From SAR324 cluster bacterium (GTDB taxonomy: Bacteria; SAR324; NAC60-12), in assembly GCA_015231885.1 (NCBI GenBank), contig JADGAT010000018.1, positions 1-62,379 of the forward strand: a DNA stretch of 62,379 nt. Reading direction: 5' to 3'. The position numbers were made by a program, and so were the translations under genes. Positions 18,832 through 26,875 of the stretch are shown in pieces. How positions within the stretch are numbered: the stretch's first letter is position 1; each line of letters begins with the position of its first letter. The notes under the pieces were generated by a model. It saw only the letters and a program-made list of their open reading frames with translations. It made no database searches and was not told where the DNA came from.

Positions 18832-19024
18832 AGGAGGGGGGCAAATAAGGACACAACACACGACCATCCAACCGAAGGCGGCGTGTTATCTCTCCTATCT
18901 TGTGGTGCCCTGCTAGAGAGGCTGCTGCTTGCAAAAGTTGGGAGGGAATTCGTTCGCGACAATTCTTTTTCGATTGACGCCACTCGATAAATTGTTGTTC
19001 TACTTGTTCTATTGTAAGCTTCAT
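18828..19024 (-). pseudogene. Truncated IS66-type accessory transposase fragment
   Basis: The first ~50 residues (VEQQFIEWRQSKKNCRERIPSQLLQAA..., then ITRRLRLD) match the helix-turn-helix TnpA-like accessory proteins encoded with IS66-family elements. These usually continue L-x-Y-x-x-L-K-x-R after the LRLD motif. Here the match stops at about residue 52, followed by unrelated residues, so the gene is broken at roughly 18830-18870. A ribosome site GGAGG precedes the ATG. No IS66 TnpB or TnpC gene remains nearby. Confidence 0.6.
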
Positions 19025-19049
19025 AATGCCTCCGATTCAATAAGGTTAT

Positions 19050-19625
19050 TGAGAAAAGTTCGGAGAACAGAATATCAGCTTATATCATACCCCGCATGCA
19101 GGCTTGTCGGAAAGGGGGGATGTTCTGGTGTCAAGGAAGGCCTATCGGAAGGACACGAAACAAAAGAAAACGTCTTCCGCCAAAAAAACGCATTACGAAG
19201 TATTGGAGTTTATCGCTCTTTTAGCGGGACATATCCCCTCACCCTACGAAACGATCACTTATTACTATGGAATCTACAGTAGTTCGTACCGAGGAAAAGA
19301 GAAGAAAGAAAAGAAAGAAGATCAACCCTATGGAACACAAAAGCAGAAAGGAAAGGCTAAGGCTAGCGCAAGTTGGGCACGGCTGATTCATAAGATCTTC
19401 GAAGTCGACCCTCTGTTATGTCCAAATTGCGGGAAGGAGATGAAGATCATCGCCTTCATTACCAATTACCAGGAAATCAAAAAAATCTTAAATCATATTG
19501 GTGAGGAGACACAAAGAGCACCACCACTACCATCCATTAGCTCATCCAACGATCCCAATGACTACTACGAGGATTACATGCCCCCAGATGAAGCTTATTT
19601 TTGTGATGAAGAATGGGTATCTTGA
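19050..19625 (+). pseudogene. 3' fragment of an IS91-type transposase
   Basis: The frame gives the C-terminal end of an IS91-family rolling-circle transposase: a helical segment FIALLAGHIPSPYETITYYYGIYSS, a Lys-rich linker, then the end domain WARLIHKIFEVDPLLCPNCGKEMKIIAFI with the C-x2-C pair. The N-terminal catalytic HUH/Tyr domain is missing, so the element is dead. The frame has no genuine start: the first ATG is internal and coding texture extends upstream to about 19060 without one. It marks the left edge of the accessory block. Confidence 0.75.
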
Positions 19626-19821
19626 ACTCAGGGATTGCTTTGTCTAAAATCCAGCATCTCCAAACCAGGAACAAAAGAAGAGTAGAAAAAAATCAATAGC
19701 TCACATAACCACCCAGGAAACCTAACCAAAAAATCAAAAAAAGAATCCCTAAATTTCCATTTACATGCCTATTTCTAGTTGCTATATTCTCGTGTAATTT
19801 TTGATTTTCCTATGTGGTAAT

Positions 19822-21033
19822 ATGAGCAGCAAACAATCGGATTCGCCTAGTGAAAATATTCTTGTCGTTGATGATACTCCTGAAAATTTACATTTGCTGG
19901 TACGTATCCTGGAAGGCCAGGGTTACATGGTTCGTCCTGCTCCCAATGGAAGGTTGGCTTTGTCGGGTGCCATGGCCATTCCTCCCGATTTGATTTTACT
20001 GGACATCAAAATGCCGGAAATGGATGGTTATGAAGTCTGTTCACAATTGAAGTCTGATGAAAAAACAGCAAATGTGCCCATCATCTTTATCAGTGCATTG
20101 CATGAGTCCATGGATAAAGTGAAGGGATTTTCGGCAGGAGGTGTGGATTTCATTACCAAGCCGTTTCAGAAGGACGAAGTGCTGGCCAGGGTCAAAACTC
20201 ACCTGGCGTTGCGCAATGTGCAAAAAGAACTGGAGTATAAAAACACGTTACTCACACAGGAGATTGCAGATCGTAAAGAAATTGAGGAGGAGTTGAGGAA
20301 ATACCAGAATCAGCTGGAAGAATTGGTATCCACTCGCACGGCCGAACTGACGGCATCCAATCAGCGTCTTCAAAAGCTGGGAGCCCATCAAGAAGCTGTC
20401 CGGGAAGAAGAAAGGACTCGAATTGCCCGTGAAATTCATGATGAACTCGGACAAGTCCTCACGGCCCTAAAAATGGACACGGTTTGGCTGCAGAAACACC
20501 TTCTGGAAGAAAAACCAGCACTGCAGCAAAAAACCAGCACTATGCTGGAACTGATTGTCTCTACCATCAAAACGGTGCAGAAAATTTCCAGGGATTTAAG
20601 GCCAGGGCTGCTGGATGACCTTGGGTTGGCTGCAGCAATTGAATGGCAAACTCAGGAATTTGGGGCAAGAACAGAAATCGAGTGTCAATTGGACTTGGCT
20701 TCTGATGAAATACTTGATCTGCCTCCAGATCTGACCACGGCCCTCTTTCGCATTTTTCAGGAAATTCTGACCAACATTGCACGCCATGCCCAGGCAACCT
20801 GGATCAGTGTTAACCTTTTGAAGCAGAGTCAACAGCTGAGATTGACTATCATTGATGATGGGGTAGGCATCCAACCCGCACAGGCTGTCTCTTCTGACTC
20901 ATTTGGGCTGATGGGAATTCGGGAAAGGCTTTATCCCTGGCAGGGAACCTTTGAGGTTACTGGTATCTCAAATCAGGGAACCACAGCAATTGTGAAAGTT
21001 CCTCTCGAATCAATTGAAAGGAAAAAGCAATGA
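19822..21033 (+). CDS. Receiver-histidine kinase (NarX/DegS-type), cytoplasmic
   Basis: A 403-residue protein with an N-terminal receiver (ILVVDDTPENLHLL; phospho-acceptor Asp at about 61; KPF at about 114), a coiled coil, and a HisKA_3 kinase core. The His is in the motif RIAREIHDELGQVLTAL (about residue 206). The ATPase part reads RIFQEILTNIARHA...DDGVGI...FGLMGIRERL. No membrane segment is present, so the input is probably phosphorylation of its own receiver. The start at 19822 is preferred over TTG at 19801. It overlaps the next gene, a LuxR-type regulator, by four bases, forming a clear two-component pair. Confidence 0.92.
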   Translation: MSSKQSDSPSENILVVDDTPENLHLLVRILEGQGYMVRPAPNGRLALSGAMAIPPDLILLDIKMPEMDGYEVCSQLKSDEKTANVPIIFISALHESMDKVKGFSAGGVDFITKPFQKDEVLARVKTHLALRNVQKELEYKNTLLTQEIADRKEIEEELRKYQNQLEELVSTRTAELTASNQRLQKLGAHQEAVREEERTRIAREIHDELGQVLTALKMDTVWLQKHLLEEKPALQQKTSTMLELIVSTIKTVQKISRDLRPGLLDDLGLAAAIEWQTQEFGARTEIECQLDLASDEILDLPPDLTTALFRIFQEILTNIARHAQATWISVNLLKQSQQLRLTIIDDGVGIQPAQAVSSDSFGLMGIRERLYPWQGTFEVTGISNQGTTAIVKVPLESIERKKQ

Positions 21034-21662
21034 CTAGAGTTCTTCTGGTTGACGATCACAAGATGGTTCGTGATGGCCTGAAACAAATCCTCTCCGAAAC
21101 AAAAGATATCAACTCTGTTGATGAGGCTGGGGATGGGCAGGAGGCCATGCGCCAAGTCAGAAAAAATGATTACGATGTTGTGATTCTGGATATTGCTCTG
21201 CCGGATACGGATGGTTTGAGTATCCTCAAAGTGCTCAAACAGGAATATCCCAAACTGCCGGTTTTAATGTTGAGCATGTATCCCGAAGAACAGTATGCCA
21301 TCCGTACTTTGAAGGGGGGGGCTTCCGGGTACTTGACCAAAGACAGTGCTTCAGAAGAACTGATTGTGGCCATTCGCAAAGTCGCTCAAGGCGGGAAATA
21401 TGTTACCTTTTCGCTAGCAGAAAGGCTGGCCCTTTATCTCGATGAAGACTTGAGTGCTCCAGTCCATGAAACTCTTTCTGATCGTGAATACCAGGTGATG
21501 CGGATGATTGCCCTGGGAAAGAGTGTGGGAGAAATTGCCGAGGGGTTGTCTTTGAGTGTGAAAACCGTCAGTACTTATCGCTCTCGAATTTTAGAGAAGA
21601 TGAACTTGAGCAATAATGCAGAGATCGTCCGTTATGCGGTCAAACAGAAAATTGTTGACTGA
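21030..21662 (+). CDS. NarL/LuxR-family response regulator
   Basis: A 210-residue regulator with an N-terminal receiver (LLVDDHKMVRDGL; Asp at about residue 54; Lys in YLTKDS) and a C-terminal LuxR helix-turn-helix (LSDREYQVMRMIALGKSVGEIAEGLSLSVKTVSTYRSRI). It should bind DNA as a dimer after phosphorylation by the overlapping kinase. ATGA overlap with the kinase stop implies translational coupling. Target promoters are unknown; the first copy of the 69-bp repeat begins 46 bases downstream. Confidence 0.94.
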   Translation: MTRVLLVDDHKMVRDGLKQILSETKDINSVDEAGDGQEAMRQVRKNDYDVVILDIALPDTDGLSILKVLKQEYPKLPVLMLSMYPEEQYAIRTLKGGASGYLTKDSASEELIVAIRKVAQGGKYVTFSLAERLALYLDEDLSAPVHETLSDREYQVMRMIALGKSVGEIAEGLSLSVKTVSTYRSRILEKMNLSNNAEIVRYAVKQKIVD

Positions 21663-21707
21663 ATGTTTTTTCTGCCCCCTTCCTTTTTCTGCTTACCGCA
21701 AGCTTTT

Positions 21708-21776
21708 CCTGTAGGACAAACCCTGGCACGCAGGTAACTCCTTCCTGCAAAACAATCAGTGTTTGTCCGATTTACC
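21708..21776. repeat. 69-bp structured repeat, copy 1
   Basis: First of three copies (others at 23684 and 25038). The outer pairing is GGACAAAC (21714-21721) with GTTTGTCC (21761-21768). A competing inner pairing joins GTAGGA to TCCTGC or TCCTAC and shares the GGA bases. In this copy TCCTAC reads TCCTGC, a G-U-tolerated change. Similarity to copy 3 continues beyond 21776 for about 25 bases (a TATCG-x-TTATT stretch). Confidence 0.75.
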
Positions 21777-22544
21777 TCCCTCAGTATATCGTTTATTGTT
21801 CGAGTGGATGATGCTCAAGACAATAATATTTCTTCAGAAGGAACCCCTTATATTTCTCGGATCATTCTCTACAATGAACTGTCCGACCTGATGGAAGCGA
21901 TTTTTGGCATCAGTCAATACCTGGTGCCTTATAGTTTTATTGTCCAGGATATCATGGTCTCGGAGGTGGATGTGAAGCAAACAATCACCGCCTCAACTCC
22001 TGAAGGAACGACCATCGATTATCCTGCAGGAAGCAAACTCTATTTAAAATTGGCATTTGAACAGGAGGAGTATGGACTGACTTTGAGAGTGGGAGGTTTT
22101 TTTGATGCTGAAGACTGGCTGTTTGATCTGCAGGCAGGACAGTTCGACGCCGTTTATTCCAAACCTTCTTTTATTCCTGAGTCGGTGATCTTCAAAGAGG
22201 TGGAATCCAATAGGCAACTCATCGGAATGCCAGAATTGGACATTTCAGGAAACGCGGCTGCTGCTCGATTCGAAATCGATACAGAATATATTGTCGCCTT
22301 TCTTTATTACAAGACAGAAAACGGGGATGGAAGCATGGATGTGTCTGACAGCACCCTGAAAGGTCTTGATTTTAGAAGCACTCATTCCCACATCACCCTC
22401 TCTTACAAAATCACAGAATATTTCCATCTTGCCTTGAACAGCACCACGACCCAAAGGAATGTTTCAGGAGGTGACTACAGTTTCATCGATGATTATTCTG
22501 ATGAAATCAGCATCACCAACATCATGGTTCGCCTGGTGTGGTGA
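21759..22544 (+). CDS. Outer-membrane-like protein, probably 5'-truncated
   Basis: The frame opens with GTG at 21759 inside the 69-bp repeat; the first internal alternative is GTG at 21804. The product (261 residues at most) lacks a signal peptide, yet the sequence has barrel-like alternating strands (YLVPYSFIVQDIMV, HITLSYKITEYFHLALNST) and ends with Arg-Leu-Val-Trp, a typical beta-barrel terminus. I infer that a porin-like gene lost its 5' end when the repeat or flanking DNA was joined here. Whether it is expressed is doubtful. Confidence 0.5.
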   Translation: MFVRFTSLSISFIVRVDDAQDNNISSEGTPYISRIILYNELSDLMEAIFGISQYLVPYSFIVQDIMVSEVDVKQTITASTPEGTTIDYPAGSKLYLKLAFEQEEYGLTLRVGGFFDAEDWLFDLQAGQFDAVYSKPSFIPESVIFKEVESNRQLIGMPELDISGNAAAARFEIDTEYIVAFLYYKTENGDGSMDVSDSTLKGLDFRSTHSHITLSYKITEYFHLALNSTTTQRNVSGGDYSFIDDYSDEISITNIMVRLVW

Positions 22545-22759
22545 TTATTCAACAAGGAAATAACACGGAAGCCCTCATTCGAAACTCTGCAAAGACACCG
22601 TATTCTCTGGAAATTGACTCAGAAGCTTTCGATCCAGGGTCAGAAGAGCAATGCCTAAATATTGGGACAAGGCTACAAATTCGCAATCATAAGCAGAGCA
22701 TTGTGAGTTTTTTGCAAGTCTTAAAACGAGTCCGGAATCTAAGTGATACTCAATTACGG

Positions 22760-23296
22760 TTATTCCGGCTTGCGGAGGGAAAGAGAAGTGAGGATTTTTT
22801 TGATATCTTTTAACAACAGATAGAGGTGGAACTTATCAATGGGGGAGGGAACAAATCCGAATTTTTCGTAGAAATTCTTAGCATCGTCATCTTTTGCATG
22901 AACTAAAACAGCTCTGAGTCCTGCAATATCAGAGGCTGGTATCGTCCGAAGTAAGGCGTCTTTTAAGAGCCCTTTTCCCATTCCTTTTCCTGTTTCTGCT
23001 AGGTTTACCGCCAGTCGAGCTAATAGAATAATTGGAATAGAGTATTGCCCTAATCCTTTTTTCACACGTTCTGGAGTTTCTGCGTGGGTGACGGAGCCAA
23101 ATGCGAGGGTGTAATATCCAACTACTTGGCTCCCTCGGGTGGCAACATAAGTTTTGGCAGAGCCGCTATGATGATTTTGTATGGCGTATTTTTTAAGGTA
23201 ATTATTCAGAGCTGGAACACCACAATCAAATGCACTGGTATCATGAGTATTGTCTATTGGGGCAGGGACGGATAATGGAAGATTATTGACCATCAA
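22760..23296 (-). CDS. tacT: GNAT-type toxin of a TacAT toxin-antitoxin module
   Basis: A 178-residue acetyltransferase of the TacT group, which block translation by acetylating the amino group of aminoacyl-tRNAs. Characteristic segments are FDCGVPALNNYL near the start, VVGYYTLAFGSV, ILLARLAVN, the acetyl-CoA loop GKGMGKGLL, VHAKDDDAKNFYEKFGF with the catalytic Tyr, and PSPIDKFHLYLLL. It starts inside the 3' end of the antitoxin gene (14-base overlap), the normal order for this module. Antitoxin and toxin are both intact, so the module may be active. Confidence 0.9.
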   Translation of the reverse strand: MMVNNLPLSVPAPIDNTHDTSAFDCGVPALNNYLKKYAIQNHHSGSAKTYVATRGSQVVGYYTLAFGSVTHAETPERVKKGLGQYSIPIILLARLAVNLAETGKGMGKGLLKDALLRTIPASDIAGLRAVLVHAKDDDAKNFYEKFGFVPSPIDKFHLYLLLKDIKKILTSLSLRKPE

Positions 23297-23567
23297 AGAT
23301 GCCTCGTTCTGCCAAAAGTTTTCTTAAGGCATGGATATCTTGAGGAGGGGCATCAAGGGCTTTACAAAATGCATTCCATTGTTCCTCAGGCAACGTAAAA
23401 TGGCTTTCTAAAGCGAGGACTTCATGGGCAGCTTCACAAGCTTTTTCTAACACGAAATCACTAGCGGTAGAATTTTGAGTATCAGCCGCTTTGAAAATCA
23501 AATCTTTTTGTTGAGGGCTGAGCCGGATATTCAAACGTTCTGATTTTTGAGTAATTTGTTGTTGCAT
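23283..23567 (-). CDS. tacA: DUF1778 antitoxin TacA
   Basis: A 94-residue ribbon-helix-helix antitoxin. The N-terminal strand SERLNIRLSPQQKDLI and the helix ending ASDFVLEKA are typical of DUF1778. The C-terminal part (FTLPEEQWNAFCKALDAPP) is the toxin-neutralising tail. The start at 23567 is chosen because GGAGG lies five bases ahead; in-frame ATGs at 23579 and 23594 lack this. The antitoxin is expected to repress its own promoter by binding the TACAAT repeats immediately upstream. Confidence 0.9.
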   Translation of the reverse strand: MQQQITQKSERLNIRLSPQQKDLIFKAADTQNSTASDFVLEKACEAAHEVLALESHFTLPEEQWNAFCKALDAPPQDIHALRKLLAERGIFDGQ

Positions 23568-23588
23568 ATGATCCTCCATATATTGAGA

Positions 23589-23623
23589 ATACAATTGTAT
23601 TTACAATGTGAGTACAATGTCAA
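23589..23623 (-). promoter_or_regulatory. tacAT promoter with overlapping operator repeats
   Basis: On the minus strand TTGACA (23623-23618) and TACAAT (23599-23594) are separated by 18 bp, a near-consensus sigma-70 promoter. The same DNA holds the perfect palindrome ATACAATTGTAT (23589-23600) and three TACAAT units on the plus strand at 23590, 23602 and 23613, spaced 12 and 11 bp. Spacing of about one helical turn fits cooperative binding by a ribbon-helix-helix antitoxin. Confidence 0.75.
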
Positions 23624-23683
23624 GGGCTTTTGATACAGTTTGACCTCCTCGCTATTAAAAAGGACCTTCTTCCTACCCCGTTT

Positions 23684-23752
23684 CCTGTAGGACAAACTCT
23701 GACACACGGGTAACTCCTTCCTACAAAACAATCAGTGTTTGTCCGATTTACC
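23684..23752. repeat. 69-bp structured repeat, copy 2
   Basis: Second copy, 1976 bp after copy 1. GTAGGA with TCCTAC and GGACAAAC with GTTTGTCC are both intact, so the two alternative pairings remain possible. It lies upstream of the lectin-like lipoprotein gene and diverges from the other copies after its final TTTACC. Confidence 0.75.
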
Positions 23753-23829
23753 TTTCCTGACTTTTTGGCTATTTTAGTATCATCTCTCTATTTAATCGTC
23801 TTTATTCAACCTATTGACAAGGAAATCAC

Positions 23830-24963
23830 ATGAAACGTAACAAAAGAAAATCTATTTTTTGGAATAGTGCTTTGACTGTTTTAATTCTGGTTTTAATGGT
23901 CTTCATCCCTGCCTGCGGCGGTGGAGGAGGGGGAGGTTCATCTTCCACAGAAACTGAAGAGTCAGATTCGACAGGCACGGGCACCGGAACCGCAACGGCT
24001 TCTGATGCGGCAGATACCTCAACCACCTCTAATTGTGTGAGCCCTGATTTCACCTCTGCCTCAGAAACCTTAGGAATTTCAGCAAGTACCATCGAATCGT
24101 CCCTTGGCGATCCGACACAAGGGCCTCCTGATTTTGCGGCAGCAGCGACAACACTCGGGATCACTGAAACAGAACTGAGGGATGCCCTGGGAGCACCTGA
24201 AGGAACAGAATTGTGTGAGCCTGATAGTTCCAGCAGCACAAGCTCTGATTCCAGCTCGGGGACAAGCTCCGGTTCTTCAACAGGTATCACAATCAATGGA
24301 ATCACTTTCGATATCGATCACGATGTGTTCACCTGGTCCGAACTGCCTGCTGATGTCACCTATGAGCGTCAGACCGTCCAGTCTTACACCAGTTCGGAAG
24401 GAGACACTCATTATTATGAAGCGGTTTATGTGTCCAGCGGGAATCTCAACTGGTACCAGGCTGCCTATTTGGCACAGGATGCCGGAGGTTACCTGGCCTC
24501 CATCACAAGCGAGGGGGAAAATACGTTTGTTTTCAATTTAGTCTCCGATGAAAAATACTTTTGGTCTTTTCCAGAAGAAGGTGATCATTATGGCATCAGT
24601 ATCGGGCCGTTCCTGGGGGGATATCAGCCTGATGGATCTGTAGAGCCTGACGGTGGCTGGAGCTGGCTGAGCGGAGAGTCATGGTCTTACACGAACTGGG
24701 CAGTGGATCTCTATTGTGATAGTTCTCAATATGGTCCTGACTGCAACACGACTGCCAGTGAAATTGATCAAGATCCACGTCCCAATAATCAGCCTAATGA
24801 TTCTGCAGGAGGACAGCCTGTCATGGGGTTTGGCGAAATGAATGTCCCGGTGGCAACCTGGGGAGATTATCTGGATACAGTAGGGCAATACGGACTTGAT
24901 ACCCAGAGTACGGGAGGTTCTTCCTATGGTTTTGTGATTGAGTACGAAAGCAACCCAAATTAG
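23830..24963 (+). CDS. Lipoprotein with C-type-lectin-like domain
   Basis: A 377-residue lipoprotein: signal segment, lipobox ending in PAC (Cys at about residue 29), then a Gly run and a Ser/Thr/Glu spacer. Two short repeats, PDFTSASETLGIS...LG and PDFAAAATTLGIT...LG (about residues 74-120), follow. A second Ser/Thr-rich spacer leads to a C-type-lectin-like fold (about 195-372): NWYQAAYLAQDAGGYLASI, WSWLSGESWSYTNWA, NNQPND, and a WGD segment. Such domains bind glycans or proteins outside the cell. No type-variable template or reverse transcriptase is nearby. A terminator-like hairpin follows. Confidence 0.8.
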   Translation: MKRNKRKSIFWNSALTVLILVLMVFIPACGGGGGGGSSSTETEESDSTGTGTGTATASDAADTSTTSNCVSPDFTSASETLGISASTIESSLGDPTQGPPDFAAAATTLGITETELRDALGAPEGTELCEPDSSSSTSSDSSSGTSSGSSTGITINGITFDIDHDVFTWSELPADVTYERQTVQSYTSSEGDTHYYEAVYVSSGNLNWYQAAYLAQDAGGYLASITSEGENTFVFNLVSDEKYFWSFPEEGDHYGISIGPFLGGYQPDGSVEPDGGWSWLSGESWSYTNWAVDLYCDSSQYGPDCNTTASEIDQDPRPNNQPNDSAGGQPVMGFGEMNVPVATWGDYLDTVGQYGLDTQSTGGSSYGFVIEYESNPN

Positions 24964-24982
24964 AGAATTACTCTCCTTTCTG

Positions 24983-25026
24983 TGGATCCGGATATGGAAA
25001 AATCTTCATTGATGGATCCATTTTTT
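24983..25026 (+). terminator. Probable terminator after the lectin-like gene
   Basis: TGGATCC (24983-24989) and GGATCCA (25014-25020) form a 7-bp stem around a long AT-rich loop and are followed directly by six T residues. It lies about 20 bases after the stop. The long loop lowers confidence. Confidence 0.5.
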
Positions 25027-25037
25027 CTTTGATTTTC

Positions 25038-25106
25038 TTTGTAGGAGAAACCCTGACACACGGGTAACTCCTTCCTACAAAACAATCAGTGTTTGTCCGA
25101 TTTACC
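25038..25106. repeat. 69-bp structured repeat, copy 3
   Basis: Third copy, 3330 bp after copy 1. The arm GGACAAAC reads GGAGAAAC here, so the outer pairing is weakened while GTAGGA with TCCTAC stays intact. The downstream ~25 bases again resemble those after copy 1. It lies upstream of the CheY-like gene. Confidence 0.75.
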
Positions 25107-25211
25107 CCCCCAGACGTATCGGTTATTCTATATTTAAACGTAATTAGCCAACCTTGCTTTCCTCTCTAAGGTCAGGAGGGTGGGGAGGAAAGCAAAACTT
25201 GAGAGCCAATT

Positions 25212-25610
25212 ATGAAAATTCTGATTGCTGATGATTCACACCTGATGCGGGAGCGTCTTTGCGGGCTTCTCATGAACATGAAAGCCTCCCCTATCATCGA
25301 ACAGGCACAAGATGGTAGGGAAGCATTGGAAAAGCTCGAATCATTTCAACCGGACGCCATCATCCTCGACATTCGCATGCCTGGAAAAAACGGAATTCAG
25401 GTGCTCGAGAAAATTCGCAACAGCCAAAGGGCCTCTGTTACTCTGGTATTTACCAATTACACCTATCCGCAATACCGCAACAAATGTTTGAATCTTGGCG
25501 CTGATTACTTTTTTGATAAATCCACAGAATTTGAAAACATGCTGGAAAAGCTCGAACAATTGTCTTCCCAGGCAATGTGTTCTGAAAAATGCAAAGCTGA
25601 CATCCCATAA
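25212..25610 (+). CDS. Single-domain CheY-like response regulator
   Basis: A 132-residue receiver with no output domain. ADDSHLMRERL supplies the acidic pocket, Asp at about residue 53 (ILDIRMPG) is the phospho-acceptor, and the Thr and Lys positions are F-T-N and F-F-D-K-S. The short C-terminal extension has two Cys. It starts the run of signalling genes and lies 27 bases before the receiver-phosphatase gene. As a diffusible receiver, it may shuttle phosphate between the nearby hybrid kinases and another protein. Confidence 0.9.
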   Translation: MKILIADDSHLMRERLCGLLMNMKASPIIEQAQDGREALEKLESFQPDAIILDIRMPGKNGIQVLEKIRNSQRASVTLVFTNYTYPQYRNKCLNLGADYFFDKSTEFENMLEKLEQLSSQAMCSEKCKADIP

Positions 25611-25637
25611 TTTCGGGAAATCCGAGAAGGAGATTCT

Positions 25638-26828
25638 ATGAACCGTGATTCGCAAAATGCTAAAGGAAACATCATCGTGGTAGATGACACTCCAGCCAAC
25701 TTGCATCTGCTCACTGGTCTACTCAACAAAGAAGGGTACGAAGCCCGTCCAGTTCCCAATGGAAGATTGGCCCTGATGGGAGCTCAAGCTGTGCCTCCTG
25801 ACTTGATTTTGCTCGATATCAAAATGCCGCAAATGGATGGCTACGAAGTCTGCGCCCAGTTGAAGGAAAATGAAACAACTCGTGAGATTCCTGTGATTTT
25901 TCTAAGCGCATTGGATGCTGTGGGAGATAAGGTTAAAGCTTTTTCCTGCGGGGGGGTTGACTACATCACCAAACCCTTTCACCCGGAAGAAGTGATTGCC
26001 AGGGTGCGGACCCACTTGGAATTGAAATTCAGTAAAGAACAACTGCAGGAATCCTATCAGGTTATCAAAGAGCAACAAGACCAAATGGAAGAAGAACTGG
26101 AACAGGCCCGTCAAATGCAAAAAGCGATTCTGCCGGATTCCCTTCCGCAGATCCCCGGGGCTGAGCTTACGACCAAGTTTGTTCCCGTCGAGCATGTTGG
26201 TGGAGACATTTACCATGTCTTCGAAATCGGTCAGGGAAAGTATGGATTGATGATTGCGGATGTTACAGGACATGGTATTCCCGCAGCTCTCATTTCATTC
26301 ATGGTTTCCGGCCTCTTCAAGGACATTCCCAAAAATGGCCAATCGACGTCAGAAACCATCACACTTCTGAATCAGGCGCTGGTCGAGCAAATCCCCGAGT
26401 CGAAATTTGTCACGATGTTTTATGGGATTTATGATTCCGTGGAACAAACGTTGTTGTTCAGCAATGCAGGACACCCTCCCGGTTTAGTCATACGACAACA
26501 CTCTGGTGATGTTTTTGAACACCATAATGGAGGAAGCATCCTGGGTATCTTTTCCAACAAGCAGAGGTACTTTGAGGAAACAAAATTTCAGTTGCAGCCA
26601 GGAGACAAATTATTCCTCTATACAGATGCTCTGATTGATGTACTGAGCCTGCAATCCAGAATTAAGGGAATTCCCCGCTCTGAGCAATTAGCGGCTTATG
26701 TGAAATCACAATCTCATTTGCCCATCGGCGAGCTCATGGAGCAGGTATTTCACTACGGTCTTTCTCATACCGAAGGCAATCGGTTTGATGACGATTGTAC
26801 CATGATTGGACTGGAAATCATGACATAA
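25638..26828 (+). CDS. Receiver-linked PP2C phosphatase (RsbU/SpoIIE type)
   Basis: A 396-residue protein: receiver (VVDDTPANLHLL; Asp at about 60; KPF), coiled coil, then a PPM/SpoIIE serine phosphatase with motifs GGDIYHVFEI, ADVTGHGIPAAL, SNAGHPPGL and FDDDCTMIGLEI. Such enzymes dephosphorylate STAS-domain anti-anti-sigma proteins in partner-switching pathways, with the receiver as the switch. The receiver is close in sequence to that of the 19822 kinase (TPxNLHLL, PNGRLAL), suggesting shared ancestry. GAAGGAG precedes the ATG. STAS targets lie far downstream at 56805-60946. Confidence 0.93.
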   Translation: MNRDSQNAKGNIIVVDDTPANLHLLTGLLNKEGYEARPVPNGRLALMGAQAVPPDLILLDIKMPQMDGYEVCAQLKENETTREIPVIFLSALDAVGDKVKAFSCGGVDYITKPFHPEEVIARVRTHLELKFSKEQLQESYQVIKEQQDQMEEELEQARQMQKAILPDSLPQIPGAELTTKFVPVEHVGGDIYHVFEIGQGKYGLMIADVTGHGIPAALISFMVSGLFKDIPKNGQSTSETITLLNQALVEQIPESKFVTMFYGIYDSVEQTLLFSNAGHPPGLVIRQHSGDVFEHHNGGSILGIFSNKQRYFEETKFQLQPGDKLFLYTDALIDVLSLQSRIKGIPRSEQLAAYVKSQSHLPIGELMEQVFHYGLSHTEGNRFDDDCTMIGLEIMT

Positions 26829-26875
26829 CTGATGCTGTGAAATACAAAAATTTTATCTGTGCTAAGGAGGACACA

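Noticed and set aside
22538..22813. 91-codon plus frame overlapping the tacT 3' end
   Set aside because: It starts inside the preceding gene, overlaps a well-supported toxin gene by 54 bases and shows no family signature.
23826..24305. 159-codon minus frame through the lectin-like gene
   Set aside because: Mirror of the Ser/Thr-rich spacer; composition (Val, Ser, Glu, Pro runs) is explained by the coding strand.
23830..24963. Target protein of a diversity-generating retroelement
   Set aside because: C-type-lectin folds are typical targets, but no reverse transcriptase, template repeat or end-of-gene variable region was found.
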